Positions 19,400 through 30,841 of a stretch of 64,000 nt of DNA are shown here, in pieces; position 1 is the first letter of the stretch; every line of letters begins with the position of its first letter. The translations under genes and the position numbers were made by a program. Source of the stretch: Rachicladosporium sp. CCFEE 5018 (lineage: Eukaryota; Ascomycota; Dothideomycetes; Cladosporiales; Cladosporiaceae); the NCBI GenBank assembly GCA_002077045.2, contig KZ111149.1, positions 1,090,915 through 1,154,914 on the forward strand, given 5' to 3'. Under the pieces are notes generated by a model. That model was not told the origin of the DNA and did no database searches. It was given only the letters and a program-made list of their open reading frames with translations.

Positions 19400-21630
19400 T
19401 CAATCAAATGTCAGCTCAGCAGCGCCTGCGACTTGACCATCGCAAAGCGCTCGTACGCCCAGCACGCCACTCTTCGCTCCGAAGTTCACTTCGATCTCCA
19501 TCGGGATCTTCTGGAATTTGTCGCGCGAGAACATGCCACCGCGCTTCTCCTTGTATGTTGAGGTCTTGATCGCCCCCATGTCGACCGTCACCGTGCCAAC
19601 TTGATCGATTGCTGTGGAAAGTCAGCGTTGTGTAGAATGCTGCGGACTTGAGCAGCCACTAACAATGGGACGATGTGCGCTGTGGTGCGTCGTCTGCTTC
19701 ACTACTGTATAGGCGCATTGTCCAGGTCTTATCCGTCGCTTTTACTTCTTGTGTGTAAGTGATCTTATGTGAACCCGTCGTGTCTTCGCTGATTACGTCG
19801 CCCTGATATTGCATCAGCCAATACTCGAAAGGCTTGACAACACGGCTCAGAACTAGACGTCTGAACACATACCTTCTTGATCATCCAAAGCATGCGGTTC
19901 TTGCAATGCTTGATGGTACTGAGCGGAAGCTTGATCGCATCGCTCGGCGGATCGACACCTTCTCGAAACGGGAACGCGATTGCGCAGCCGTAATGTCGGC
20001 GACATCGTTTGGTACGCGGCGCAATCCCGATCAATCCGCGGAGAGCAGCGCCTCGGACGATCGCTGCTTGTCTGAACATGTATGCGTTAGTGCAATATCC
20101 TCTGTCTTCAAGGGAAGCGCAACATACGGGTACTCGGGACAGTATGCTTGGATGCCTCTAGTCTGACACCACTTCTTGAGCCTCGAGTAGAGATATGCGG
20201 ACTCGCCGAAGCCGCCGACCAGCACCAGTCGCTATTGCGGGATTAGCTTATGCTGATCGTATGTGCTCGCGAACACGTACGTCGAGCTTCTTGCCCGCGG
20301 TCTTGATGGTCTCATTCTGCTGCACTACCAACGCTATGACTTCGGCTACAGCGGGCTCGAAGACTTGTCGCACGTCGGCCTTCGTGAGCTTCACCATGCC
20401 TTCCTCCTCATCGTAGTATTGGGATTCAGGAGCGTCGCGGATGATCAGCTGCAACTCTGAATTACGCTCATCGCCAGTGTCGCCAAAAGACCGCTTAACC
20501 CTTTCCCACTGGTCCATGAACTTGCTGCCAGGTCCCTTGCGACGTTCCTCGATTTGACCCCAGGCCGAGCCGAAGCGTTCACTCATGAGTTCGTGGAACG
20601 CTCTATCGATTGAAGTTGAGCCGCACTTCGCGCCTGTCAAACTTCTGTCAGTCACGACTGCACGATGAAAATGCCAAGTAGGGGTTTGCTGCAACTTGCC
20701 AATCCCAACGCAGACTTCCTCAAACACCGGAGCCGGCTCGACTTTCTCCACAGCATAGGTCGTAATGTCAACGGTTCCGCCGCCACAGTCGACAATCATG
20801 ATCGTTTCACCCGGCTACGGGCACGTCAGCGCAGCAAGTGAGAAGGCACTGAGCGACATACCGCAGGCTTATTGAGAGCTTCAGGTCTTGAGATGGTCTT
20901 CAGCACAGCAACAGCAGCAGCCTCGGGTTCAGGGATGATGCTGATGGTGTCACCATTTCCTTTGCCGAAACCAGCCTCTAATGCGGCTTCCCTAGTCGCG
21001 CTCTGAGCCTGATCCGACCACACGGCAGGTACGGTGAGCCAGACGTCCATGGGAGTGCTTGCGACGATGCTCGCTCCCAACTCCCTGGTGAGCTTCTGTT
21101 TGAGATGCTTGTAGAGCTCGTGTAGGTAGTCTGCAGTGACGCCTTGAGCATTGCGATGAGCAGGTAGTCTCAACTTCCCACTTTCGATATCAGACTGTAG
21201 TCGGTGGTCGTCGCTCTGTGCAGGACGGGCGGAAGCATCTAGTAACAGCTTCGTCCAGCTGCACATCACCATTGGTGCCTCGGCGCGATAGCCCCATTGG
21301 TTCTCTTCAAGTGCAATTTTCTGATTCTCGGAGGCATAAGCAATCCGAGTCGGCGTCTTCCACTCGCCGTCTTTGCCTGGCCAAGATCTCACGACATGAA
21401 TATCGTCGATGTGTTTCTTGTCGGAAGTGACATAGCTAATGCCTAACTCATGTGAGCAGGCTTGCTAGTATTGCGAGAGCATATCATGCTCAAGTTCACC
21501 TACCAGAGTACGTCGTGCCGTAGTCGATCCCCACGATCAGTCGATGTCGGCCAGAAACATAGGGCGGAGGCGCCTCGCGTGGAGCTTCGTAGAGGTCCAT
21601 GATCTTCGAACTCATCTGTGGATGTTCCAT
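19400..21630 (-). CDS. HSPA12-like Hsp70-family ATPase (first copy)
   Basis: Eight exons in genome order: 19400-19611, 19664-19802, 19873-20071, 20128-20231, 20281-20633, 20700-20814, 20862-21442 and 21504-21630, giving 609 residues with all phases consistent. Actin/Hsp70-fold motifs are visible: phosphate-1 GIDYGTTYSG (34-43), phosphate-2 VDCGGGTVDITTY (244-256) and adenosine motif LVLVGGFGES (394-403). It lacks a canonical Hsp70 substrate domain and ends in a short divergent region, like HSPA12-type proteins common in fungi; role unknown, probably ATP-dependent. The intron at 20634-20699 uses a GC donor (GCAAGT) and is 66 bases long, so a naive reading frame includes it as 22 false residues. 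Divergent from the coiled-coil gene. Confidence 0.85.
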
Positions 21631-22435
21631 GCTGTCCACTATATTGCTGCAGCGCAATGTTCAGACTTCGCGGAGTGATGAGAATTACATGGCCCAGATG
21701 GGTTGAGACAATGTGTCAAGTTGTAGGAACACTCCTGATCTTGCACGATCGCGCAGCGCTTCCAGGCTTTGTTGTCAATGCGGCTTGGCTCTGAGATGAC
21801 CACGACGTCCGTGGAAGCGGTCACAAAGGGCCGATGTGAGTGGTCGGAGGCTCGATCGGATTTGGCGCGACGTTGGCAAAACGTCCAATGGAGCGCGCGT
21901 CTTTGTAGGTATTGGATCAAGAGTCGCAATATCAGCGTTGCTCTTAGACGAATGGAGGTGGAGAGGAAGTCCGCTAGTCTGCTTGATGATCTTAACTAGC
22001 ACAGATGCTGGGCTGCATATCGCGGCGCTAAGCCTAAACATGGACATCTACCGACAAGTGTATGCACCAGGTAAGCCACAAACCTGATGTGCTAGTAAAG
22101 TGCATGCCTTATCTGCAGTCGGAAATGCAGGCTGCGTGTTTTGGCCCCCATGTGCTGCAGCGAGGCATTCTGCGGGGTCAACAATTCCACAAAAGCGTCC
22201 CGGTCATGCCACTCGAGTTTCGATAGTGTGAGCCCGCGTGCATGATGTTAATGCAAGGCTGTAGCCAGGCCGGCCGACTTTGCTATGGTCGTGCCTTGGC
22301 TCAAGCCACAGCGGTAACGCCAACCGAGCGCCATCCTGCCTTCGTTGACTAGTCTAAGTCAATGTAGGTACGGCTTCATTTGCTTAGCGAAGAACAGCTC
22401 GTGCTTTACTCTTGACTTCGTCTGGATTTGCTGCA
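21631..22435. other. Divergent intergenic region HSPA12-like / coiled-coil gene (first copy)
   Basis: 805 bases, presumably both promoters. Short frames exist on both strands with no family features. I see no heat-shock element or TATA box I would defend. Confidence 0.5.
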
Positions 22436-23999
22436 ATGCTCAAGAGGATCGGTCAAAGTCTACAAGATCCCGGTACCATACAGAATATGCCCAGAGAAGT
22501 GAAGAATGGTGATCGCGGCGTGGACATGGTGAGCGTTACCGAGTATAGCCTATGGGGATGTACGTACTCACTGATCTCAGAAGAAGACCCTCAGGAAACC
22601 TGATAAGGTGGAGACTAAGACCTCAAAGTCAGTGGCATCGGCACTGCCGACGGAGGCTGGACGTGCAAATGTATCCGCTTCATCAAATGTATCTCGGAAA
22701 GAGGTTCGAACGCCAGCTTCGAGTGCCGACACGCAATCAAGGCCCAGCTCCTCCCAGAGGGCAAACGTGAGCTCCAAAGTTCGTGCTCTGACAAAGTGTA
22801 GAGGTGCGAGACCGATACTGATACCTTACTAGGCCGATGGGCCGAGCGCACCGAGACAGCCCAACATTCAGGAATGGAACGAACTGGTCCATAATTACCA
22901 CAAAGAGCGAGACCATCGTACGCACCTGGAGGAAGTCGTTGTTGCCTTTCAGACAGAGCGAGATCATCATTTGCATCAGTATGCATCTCTTGAATCTGAA
23001 CTGCATGTTTCTCAAAAGAAGAACGAGAGCCAAAATGAGGAGATCTGTGCATTGCAAGCCTCCTCATTCTCAGCCATGGACTCCGCCCGCTGGATGCCGA
23101 TGGATGTGGGACAGATCCGAGGAGAGCTCGAAGACCTCCACGCGAGCATCTGGAAACTCTCCAGGACGTATGCGGCGGACACATGGCTCGCGTCAGAGCG
23201 TGAGTCCAGTGATCCATCGCTAAGGCTTGATCTGAGATCCTCACTTAATCATGTCGTACGCTTTGGATCAAAAGGCGTCGAGGCGCTTGACGAGCTCACG
23301 AGCATCAAGCGCGCGTCGCAGCTATGCTTGGCTGCCTTAATCTCTGATCACATCGCGATGACGATATTGGAGAGTCCATTCTTTTTCGTAGCAGACAGAA
23401 AAGCCTTCCATGATGTGTGGAAGCGTGCCCTCAAGTGTAGGTGACGCGTCACAGCCCTCCGTATGCTTGCCAAACTGATCAGGATAGATGACCCGAGAAA
23501 GGCAGCGCTCTGGCGTTCAGACACTCTGCGCCTGATGAACCCACTTGATCTTGAGTCAGAATCGGCGAAGATCGAGACTACGGCTATCAAGCAGTCGATC
23601 GACGTTAACTGTGAAAATTTCGCCACCCAATACGCAAAGAAACTCCCCGAGCCATTGCTGCGCCGTCTAGAGAGCAGCATACACGAGGAGTTTGTCCAAG
23701 AACTTGTGCTAGTCTACCAGAAAGCCGGAAGCCTCAGCATGCGCCTCTGGGTGCAGCGGCCGTCGCTCCGGTGTGACTACTTGGCGGATCTTGCAGACGT
23801 CAACTTCGATATCAAGTCGAAGATTCTCCAGGCACACAGTCTTCATCGTATTGACGATTCGGAGGATCACACCCACGATGGGAAGCGGATCAAGGTGGTT
23901 GTGCAGCCCGCATTTCGAGCAGCAGGCACGCATGAGGCGGAGGGCTACGATCAGTACCAAGTATGGTGCCCTGCGGTGGTGTATCTAGATGACAAGTAG
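22436..23999 (+). CDS. Coiled-coil protein of unknown function (first copy)
   Basis: Exons 22436-22528, 22581-22766, 22833-23440 and 23483-23999 give 467 residues. Introns 1 and 2 have GTGAGC donors and restore an open frame. The third intron is either 42 bases (GTGACG at 23441) or 48 bases (GTGTAG at 23435); both keep frame. The first 95 residues are Ser- and Lys-rich and probably disordered. Next comes a charged heptad-like coiled coil (about 100-170, EWNELVHNYHKERDHR onwards), then a compact helical C-terminal half. I recognise no domain. Neighbours are an HSPA12-like ATPase and a GTPase, with no operon logic in a fungus, so no function is assigned. Confidence 0.7.
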
Positions 24000-24989
24000 C
24001 CATGCGAAGACAGTAGCGACTTGGTCAAAGACCGGCCGCAAGCCTATGTGCATTAGTTAGGCTGGAGGGTAGCGCCTTTGCGATGAGGAAGTGTATCCTT
24101 TGCTACCAAGACCATCATGTTGTGTCTACACGCTGCTGATATGTGTCTAATTGTCAAGTAAGACGTCTGTGCCATCTGTTCGTCTGGTGCCCGCGCAGCC
24201 TCGTGAATCGTTCAACTTGGGTTTGCGGATGCGGTCGCTCGAGTAGCTCCGTTCTCGTGCCGTCGTTGGTCGCATGCAGCACGCCGCAGCTAATGCACGA
24301 GCAGGCGTTTGCATGGCGAAGGAATGCGAGGCTTGTTCTACATGTACGCATGACGCGAAACCAGGATTGAGCGAGGCAAAGCCTGTCCTTTGTACCTTGG
24401 CACTGCTTGCTGTAGGTACCGGCACTCATCGATAGCGCACGTCTCTGTTTGAATCTGGAGGTCAACTCGGAGGCAGGCATCTGAGGGATGAGATGCGAAG
24501 GCATTTGCGTAGCGAAGCTTTGGCGCCATCGTCTCCACCAGGCCCACTACTGTCATGCACAAGGCTAGGTTAATCTGTATGCAGTCCTCCTGCATGAACC
24601 CGCTCGCAGGAGGCTTGAAGGATTGAGGCACACCGGTCGTGGCTTGATTGGGATCATCAAGCATGCGCGAACCATGGCACGTCTTGCATGGTTGCTTAAT
24701 GTCATGGGGCCAAATACCGGATACGGTGTTATGTTCTAGAGAACAAAGCTATGCATATACGACACCATCTGATCACGCCTGGTATAGAGTAAGTGCGTAC
24801 CTGACACTATCTTCTTGGAGCGAACATTGCCCAAGAAGTCGCCACCAGATCATCGCAGACAGCAGAAACAAGCGTCGAGTGAACCAAGCCTGCACGCGCG
24901 TGACATCTCACGCGACTTGTACACTGGAGCTGTAGCATAGAGTCGTCAACAGTTTTACTTAGGGCTAAAGCGTCCGAAAGAGCAGAGAC
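24000..24989. other. Intergenic region coiled-coil gene / GTPase (first copy)
   Basis: 990 bases. A 108-codon minus-strand ATG frame (24338-24664) is present but has no recognisable family and overlaps other frames; its status is open. Otherwise I see nothing. Confidence 0.45.
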
Positions 24990-26206
24990 ATGCCGCCCTA
25001 TGCTGGCCCTCCAGTCCGCATAGCGGTGATGGGCGTCACGGGTTCTGGCAAGAGTACATTCATCGAGCAAGTTACTCGGCTACAAGGGATCAAGATAGGA
25101 CACCAGTATGAGTCCTGTAAGCCTTCATCAGTCGCGTATCCTTGGGACTATCTCTGACCCGAGCAGGTACAACTGACGTGGAGCCTTTTGAATTCGAACT
25201 CGATGGCCGACATGTCACCCTGATCGACACGCCGGGCTTCAATGACAGTAGCAGAAGTGAGGCGGAGGTCCTCACGGAAATTGCGAATTATCTCGACTTT
25301 ACCTATCGCAACCCACCGCACCTCAAACTCAATGGCATCGTCTATATGCAATCCATCCAGGATCCCCGGATGTACGGGTCTTCTCTGCGTAACCTGAAGA
25401 TGTTCAAGGATCTGTGCGGAGAGTCGCCAATGAAGTCCGTCCTCCTCACCACGAATCGCTGGGACAAGGCTCGTAGCTGCGGTGATTTCGACAAAGCTGT
25501 GGCGAAGGAGACCGAGCTCCGTGACAAGGCGAATTTCTGGCAACCTTTGATTGCGCGCGGAGCGCGAATGGTCCGTTGGGACAGTGACGACACCCGAGCT
25601 GGTGCAGTCGAGATTGTGCGTGCTCTCATGGGTGCGGCTCCCGAAGTACTTCAGATTCAGCGCGAGCTCGTTGAGCAAGAGAAACGTCTCGTCGATACCA
25701 CTGCAGGCAACACAGTCAATGAAGAGGTCCTTCGCGTGGAGAAGGAGTACCAGGCTGAGCTCGTCAAGATCCGCAGCGAGATGCAAGAAGCTGTAGCTGC
25801 CCGCGACGAAGAAGTCAAGGAAGCCCTCGAGCAGTCTAAGAAAGACTACGAGCGCAAGCTTGGCAAGATCCGAGAGGAGCAGGACCTGCTGCACTATGAA
25901 CGACGAAACGAGACCCGACGTATGCAGAACGAGATGGATGACCTGCGCAGTGCGTACGACCGTAAACTGGAGAAGCAGCTGAGTGCGCAGAAACTGGACT
26001 TCGATGAGGTCGTGGCGAAGTTGACGGCTAATCAGGGTAAACTGCGACATGAGCAGCGGGTCGCGATGCAAGCCGAGATCGACAAGATGAAGAAAGAGAA
26101 GAGTGGGAAGCGCTCTGCTGGGCAGTTGATCATGAAGATTTTGCCTCTAGTCGGCACTGTTGTTCTAGGTGCGTTCGGCATACCTTTTGCATTCGGTGGA
26201 GTCTGA
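24990..26206 (+). CDS. Tail-anchored AIG1/GIMAP-like GTPase with coiled coil (first copy)
   Basis: Exons 24990-25116 and 25167-26206 give 388 residues. The 50-base intron has GTAAGC, CTGAC and GAGCAG. The P-loop GVTGSGKST is at 15-23, encoded in the short first exon and missed if translation is started later. G3 is DTPGF (63-67) and G4-like TTNRWD is at 137-142 (usual NKxD changed to NRWD). ESCTTDV after the P-loop resembles the switch region of AIG1/septin-like TRAFAC GTPases. Residues about 205-355 are a long charged coiled coil. The last 26 residues, ILPLVGTVVLGAFGIPFAF, form a hydrophobic tail anchor. This suggests a membrane-bound, self-associating GTPase; membrane and role are unknown. 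Confidence 0.8.
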
Positions 26207-26299
26207 TAGTGAGATAGAGGGCACGGTGAAGGCCATCTTGGGCCAAGCGGAAGACAATCTCGTGCAGGAGTATCTGTGTCGATAGTGCTCCAGGTATGC

Positions 26300-29200
26300 C
26301 TATCTGGCAACACCTAAGCCAGCATCTCGTCTCCTCTCCGCGGCGAAGCCGCGTACCTCCCTGTTGAACTCTTTCCTTACTCCCCCATCAGCGTCGCCCG
26401 AAGTTTGCCGAGCTTTGCCAAAGAGGCAGCCCCACAGATCTCTGTTACCCACGAGCTCTCCACCGTACTTGCCACCTGCTAGCAATTTACCCAAGCTTGC
26501 GCTCTGCAGCTCCTCTGTGTCTGCCATTTCGATCGCTTGCTCGCCCAGTGGTGCAGGAGTGGTCGATCTAGACTTCTCCGCACGCCGAGTGAGCTCCTGA
26601 CGAGATTGCACATGCGCCATGCGGCGAGCGACGGACAGCGAGTATATGCTCTCTTCCACAGTATCGGAGATGAGATACATCCACACTGTCGTCTGCCGGG
26701 TTTGTCCGATGCGGTGCACACGAGCAATGGCTTGGAGCTCGACGGCTGTCTGTATGAGAGGCTCACAGATGAATACATGGGTAGCGTTGACGAGTGTAAG
26801 ACCCGAGGAGTCAGTCTTTGCATCGAGCAGCATACAGTCAACGCTAGGATCTTGGCGAAAGCGTTCGACTGCGTTGAGCTGCCCAAGGCGGCTGTAGCCG
26901 ACTTTACACTCTTTGAAGGCACTGGTGAGCACATCTAAGAATTGGCGATATTGCGAGAAGACGATGGACTTGGCGCCCGGATCGTGTTCGCGAATCCACA
27001 GGAGATGACGGGTGAGGGTATCGATCTTCGTACCATAACTGTTGGGGAGGTCGATGGACTTGATTTCCGAGAGAATCTTGCTGTCGACTTCAGAGTAGAT
27101 CGACATCGTCTTGGCGAGGGAGCTGATGCCTGACTCTCTCGAAGTCCCATTCGGCGAGGTAATGCTGCCCTGTTCTTCCTCCTGAGCGCGCAGCTCCTGT
27201 GGCTTGTAGGTGATGTCGTGAAAGTCAACCAGCGCAAGACGACGTTTACAGACTGGGCAGGATCGATGCTGCTGCCACCAATGCTGAATACACTCTTTAC
27301 AATACTGATGGCCGCACACAGTAAGTACGCCATTTTCGAAGGTGCTCTGGCAGATGACACAGATCCTTGAAGTGGAGTGGTCATCACTCTCATCGCGAAG
27401 GTGCAGCAGGAAGCGATACTTTGTCTTCAGCAGCGCCAAAGTATTGTTCTGCTGCAGCTCCTTGGCCGTTACTGCTTCAAATGCCTGAACGTCGAGCTCC
27501 TGGTCTTGATCTTCTTTGTAGGGTGCTACAGCGTCGGAAAGATCTTGCAGCTGTCTGTAGAAGTCCAGACGAGAGTTCTGGGTAGAGCGGAACAAGTCGA
27601 TCTCTTTCTCGAGGCCGGCAAGAGCACGCGTGTACGCCGTGTACACTGATTGCAAGCACGCAATGTGCTGCTGTACTATATTGGCTTCGGACTGAGCTCT
27701 CGCACTGCCGTTCTGCCACTGCATGGCGCCTTCGAGCGCGCGTGCTTCTTGTATAAGTCCACGAACGGAACCCACCTCGTCTTTGCGCGATCTGTACTTA
27801 GTGCGTATTGCGAAGAGTTTGAGAAGTGTTTCAGGTGCATGACATTGCTCCTTCAGTTCGTCGTGGTCATCGGGGTCCAAGTGACGTTTGGCCGATCTCA
27901 AGAGCTGTTTCGCCTCGTGGTCGATAAGAGGTGCATCTTCTCCCGTGACAAAGGTGTTCAGGTCTGCAGCACATGCTCTCAGTGCATCGAAATAAACGTA
28001 TAGCTCGTCTTGCTGCTTCGTAGAGTCTTCGTACTCGTCGCCCGTAGTCTCTACACCTTCATTGTCTACGAGTGGCTTCATAAGGTACTCCGCCATCTTT
28101 AGCCTCCAACTCAGGATGACAGCGCTAAGTTCACGGATAGTGTCATAGAGGTCGTCACTCTTCTCCACAATGCGTCTGCTCTCGATGCCACCAAGGCTAT
28201 TAAGATCCTTGATCTTGGGCATCTTAGTCAGCCGCTTCTCCTTGTCGAGCGATCTCATCTCACTCATCAGGTCCTCAGACTTCCGGGCTGTATCAGCAAG
28301 GATCTCCCGTCGCAGGAGCTTTGCATCTTCGTACAACTGCGCCTCTCGCTGCTCCAGCTGCGCAAATCTCTCAGATCCAGGTGCAGTCAAGCTCTCATCT
28401 GCCTTGATCTGGTAGCAGGCAGTCGCGGTAAAGAAGGCACATACGTGATCTAGTTCCAGTGCAGTCCGGAGATGGTTTCTCATGCGGCCATACAAAGGCG
28501 CTGGTTCGCTAGACGAAATTTCACCAAACATCGACGTCGCGAGATCAGCTGCCTCGTCCAGGCGTTTTCTCGCTTCGGTGACTAGAGTCGCACTTTTCTT
28601 TGCAGCGTCTTCGTAGACAACCAAACTCTTTTCGCTACGGTGCTTGTCTCCAGCATTATTACCAATGATATGAGCACGTAGCAATTGCGATGCGAGTGCA
28701 GCGTACTCCTCTGTACGTGTACTGCTCTCGTTCTGCTCAATCATGACTTCCAAGACCTGTGTCACAGTTCGCAGCGGCGCTTGACCACGACCCAGTGCCC
28801 GGCGATTGTGCCCACCAACTTGAGGATGGAGACAAGTCTGTCGAAGTCGCAAGAGCCATGCCCGCATCGCCTCGACAGTACTGGGATGATTCGGATCCCA
28901 AACACCAAGGACAGGTGACCCGTTCGCTTCGACATGAAGGTCTTGACACATTTCGTCCACCAAAGTGCGATAGTGCTGCTGTTCGATCGCGGTGAACGGC
29001 ATCGTGATCACGACACGTTTCTGGGGAGGAAGACGAAGCTCGTCTCTAATCTGCGCTTTCGTATGCCGCAGTGCAATGGTTCCAAATAGGCGCTTGAAAG
29101 TGTGGCGATGGTTCGTGATAAGGTGGCTCCATAGTCGTGTGTTGTTGGCAAGCAACTTGACGCGCAAGAACACTAGCAAGCCGTGCAAGTCTGCGACATC

Positions 29201-30841
29201 TCTTCTGAGCGGAGTCCCCGACACAGCCCAAGAATGCACGCGCGGAATCTTGCAGGCTACACGCGCCGCTGCCGTGACGCTCGACTCCAACATCTGCGCC
29301 TCGTCCATGACTGCACGCCAAAAGCGGACTCGCACAAGCGGGCTCCTCGTGCGCTCGAACTTGCGAGCATTTCGCATGCCCCGATCTGGAGGATCTTCCG
29401 CGAAATGTACCTCTCTTGTGAGCACTTGGTAGGTGGTGAGCACTACGTCGTAGTTCTGTGTCAGATCTTTAAGCACATCATCGTCCGATAAGCCTCTCTT
29501 AGTGACCTTCGGAATTCCTGTGTAGTGCATGACGCGAAGCGAGGGTCCATGTCGAGCAAGCTCTGATTGCCATTGGGGTAGAATGGACGAGGGTGTTACT
29601 ATCAGCGTAGCTTTGGAAGGCCACACTCGTGCACCGGTATCTTCATCCAGCACATAACCCGTCGTATCAGCCGTGCTTCGGTTTGCGAGTATCAGCGCAA
29701 TCATCTCCACTGTTTTCCCCAAGCCCATTTCCTCTGCCAGAAGACCACCCGAAATGCCTGTTGTAAGTTCATCCGGCCTGTGCCGGGTGATCTTACCTTG
29801 CAGATGATTGACATAACAGACGGCACCGTCGGCATCCGGCACTTCGTCGTAGAACTTCACCTGATCCGCATCGATCTCAACCTTTGGCAGGCGGACAAGA
29901 GTTTCATTGTAAGACTGCATGCCCTCGCGGTGAAACATCCAACCCAAGGCTCGTCGCTGGAATGGGTAAAGCTCTGTTTCCATGTTAGTAGCAAAGGCTG
30001 GTGTCTCCCGGGCATTCGGGACGTGCACGCTCTCGTAGAAGTCCTGTGGCGTCCATGACTGATTGTGATCAACCTCAGTTCGACTTTCATCTGGTTGGAA
30101 GCGTTCCTTAATGTCGTAGTCCGCATATACGGTGCGCTCCTTGCCGGTGGGCAGTCCTGCGGGAAACGCTGCTACCCCATCTCGCCAGAGTAGTGATGCC
30201 TCTAGTCGGACGACGTTATGTATCTTACCTCGGGCATGCTTCAGTATGCAGCGAGTGATCGTGGCAGGATGGTCCTTTGTCGCAGTGCCGTCGCATGTTT
30301 GCTTTTGTCGTCCAGGGAGAGCGATCAGGCGCAAATCTCCGATTACGTCTGGCGGCAAACGATCGAAGTCCATCTTCAAGATTGCGCCTTTGGCCGTGGG
30401 CAGAGCGAATCGCATGTGCGTCGTCCCGTGATCTTCGCCAATCCCATAAGCGATGACCATAGTCTCGTCAGCGCCTACAAAGCTAACGTCCACATCGATA
30501 GCGGCGACCTCTGGACACGAGTCGCCGACAGACATAGGGAAATGGAAGTCGATCGCCACTCGCGCAAGTGGGATAAGCTCATGCGCTGGAGGCATCGACG
30601 ACACTCGAGTACTTTTGGCCACATAATGCTCAGGGCGGGCAACACCCAATTTCCGACGTTTCTTAGCAGGTTGGTCTTGATCATTCTCGTCGTCTTCGAC
30701 AATCGCCTCTGCCTGACCCTTCTCCATGAACCACCTAATTGGACGGAAACCGCCAGCTTCGATGAGAATCGAATGCTCATCATGACTTACGACTTGGCTC
30801 GACAATACGCTGGCAACCGCTCGGCGCGAAATCGGCGCCAT
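26300..30841 (-). CDS. IRC20/SHPRH-like SNF2 helicase with RING ubiquitin ligase domain, homeolog B (first copy)
   Basis: 1513 residues in one exon. Irc20/SHPRH proteins are nuclear SNF2 ATPases that also act as E3 ubiquitin ligases in DNA damage tolerance and recombination. The Walker A region EEMGLGKTVEM lies near residue 372, motif II reads VMDEAQMLE near 514, as in SHPRH/Irc20, and a long helical insertion follows. A C3HC4 RING is near 1160-1200 (CVICQSTF, CGHQYCKECI, CPVCKRRL), then helicase C (IVFSQYRQFL near 1293, ARVHRIGQTRQT). The start is ATG 30841 (MAPISRR), not the upstream ATG 30925, because homeolog A has a stop codon directly before the matching ATG. Convergent with the GTPase. 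Confidence 0.92.
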   Translation of the reverse strand: MAPISRRAVASVLSSQVVSHDEHSILIEAGGFRPIRWFMEKGQAEAIVEDDENDQDQPAKKRRKLGVARPEHYVAKSTRVSSMPPAHELIPLARVAIDFHFPMSVGDSCPEVAAIDVDVSFVGADETMVIAYGIGEDHGTTHMRFALPTAKGAILKMDFDRLPPDVIGDLRLIALPGRQKQTCDGTATKDHPATITRCILKHARGKIHNVVRLEASLLWRDGVAAFPAGLPTGKERTVYADYDIKERFQPDESRTEVDHNQSWTPQDFYESVHVPNARETPAFATNMETELYPFQRRALGWMFHREGMQSYNETLVRLPKVEIDADQVKFYDEVPDADGAVCYVNHLQGKITRHRPDELTTGISGGLLAEEMGLGKTVEMIALILANRSTADTTGYVLDEDTGARVWPSKATLIVTPSSILPQWQSELARHGPSLRVMHYTGIPKVTKRGLSDDDVLKDLTQNYDVVLTTYQVLTREVHFAEDPPDRGMRNARKFERTRSPLVRVRFWRAVMDEAQMLESSVTAAARVACKIPRVHSWAVSGTPLRRDVADLHGLLVFLRVKLLANNTRLWSHLITNHRHTFKRLFGTIALRHTKAQIRDELRLPPQKRVVITMPFTAIEQQHYRTLVDEMCQDLHVEANGSPVLGVWDPNHPSTVEAMRAWLLRLRQTCLHPQVGGHNRRALGRGQAPLRTVTQVLEVMIEQNESSTRTEEYAALASQLLRAHIIGNNAGDKHRSEKSLVVYEDAAKKSATLVTEARKRLDEAADLATSMFGEISSSEPAPLYGRMRNHLRTALELDHVCAFFTATACYQIKADESLTAPGSERFAQLEQREAQLYEDAKLLRREILADTARKSEDLMSEMRSLDKEKRLTKMPKIKDLNSLGGIESRRIVEKSDDLYDTIRELSAVILSWRLKMAEYLMKPLVDNEGVETTGDEYEDSTKQQDELYVYFDALRACAADLNTFVTGEDAPLIDHEAKQLLRSAKRHLDPDDHDELKEQCHAPETLLKLFAIRTKYRSRKDEVGSVRGLIQEARALEGAMQWQNGSARAQSEANIVQQHIACLQSVYTAYTRALAGLEKEIDLFRSTQNSRLDFYRQLQDLSDAVAPYKEDQDQELDVQAFEAVTAKELQQNNTLALLKTKYRFLLHLRDESDDHSTSRICVICQSTFENGVLTVCGHQYCKECIQHWWQQHRSCPVCKRRLALVDFHDITYKPQELRAQEEEQGSITSPNGTSRESGISSLAKTMSIYSEVDSKILSEIKSIDLPNSYGTKIDTLTRHLLWIREHDPGAKSIVFSQYRQFLDVLTSAFKECKVGYSRLGQLNAVERFRQDPSVDCMLLDAKTDSSGLTLVNATHVFICEPLIQTAVELQAIARVHRIGQTRQTTVWMYLISDTVEESIYSLSVARRMAHVQSRQELTRRAEKSRSTTPAPLGEQAIEMADTEELQSASLGKLLAGGKYGGELVGNRDLWGCLFGKARQTSGDADGGVRKEFNREVRGFAAERRRDAGLGVAR

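Noticed and set aside
24338..24664. 108-codon minus-strand ATG frame between the coiled-coil gene and GTPase
   Set aside because: No homologue recognised and overlapping frames on both strands; the second copy of the repeat is no independent evidence.
25148..26071. 307-codon minus-strand frame opposite the GTPase coiled coil
   Set aside because: It is the antisense of a Glu/Lys-rich coiled coil, giving Leu/Phe-rich low-complexity sequence with no family features.
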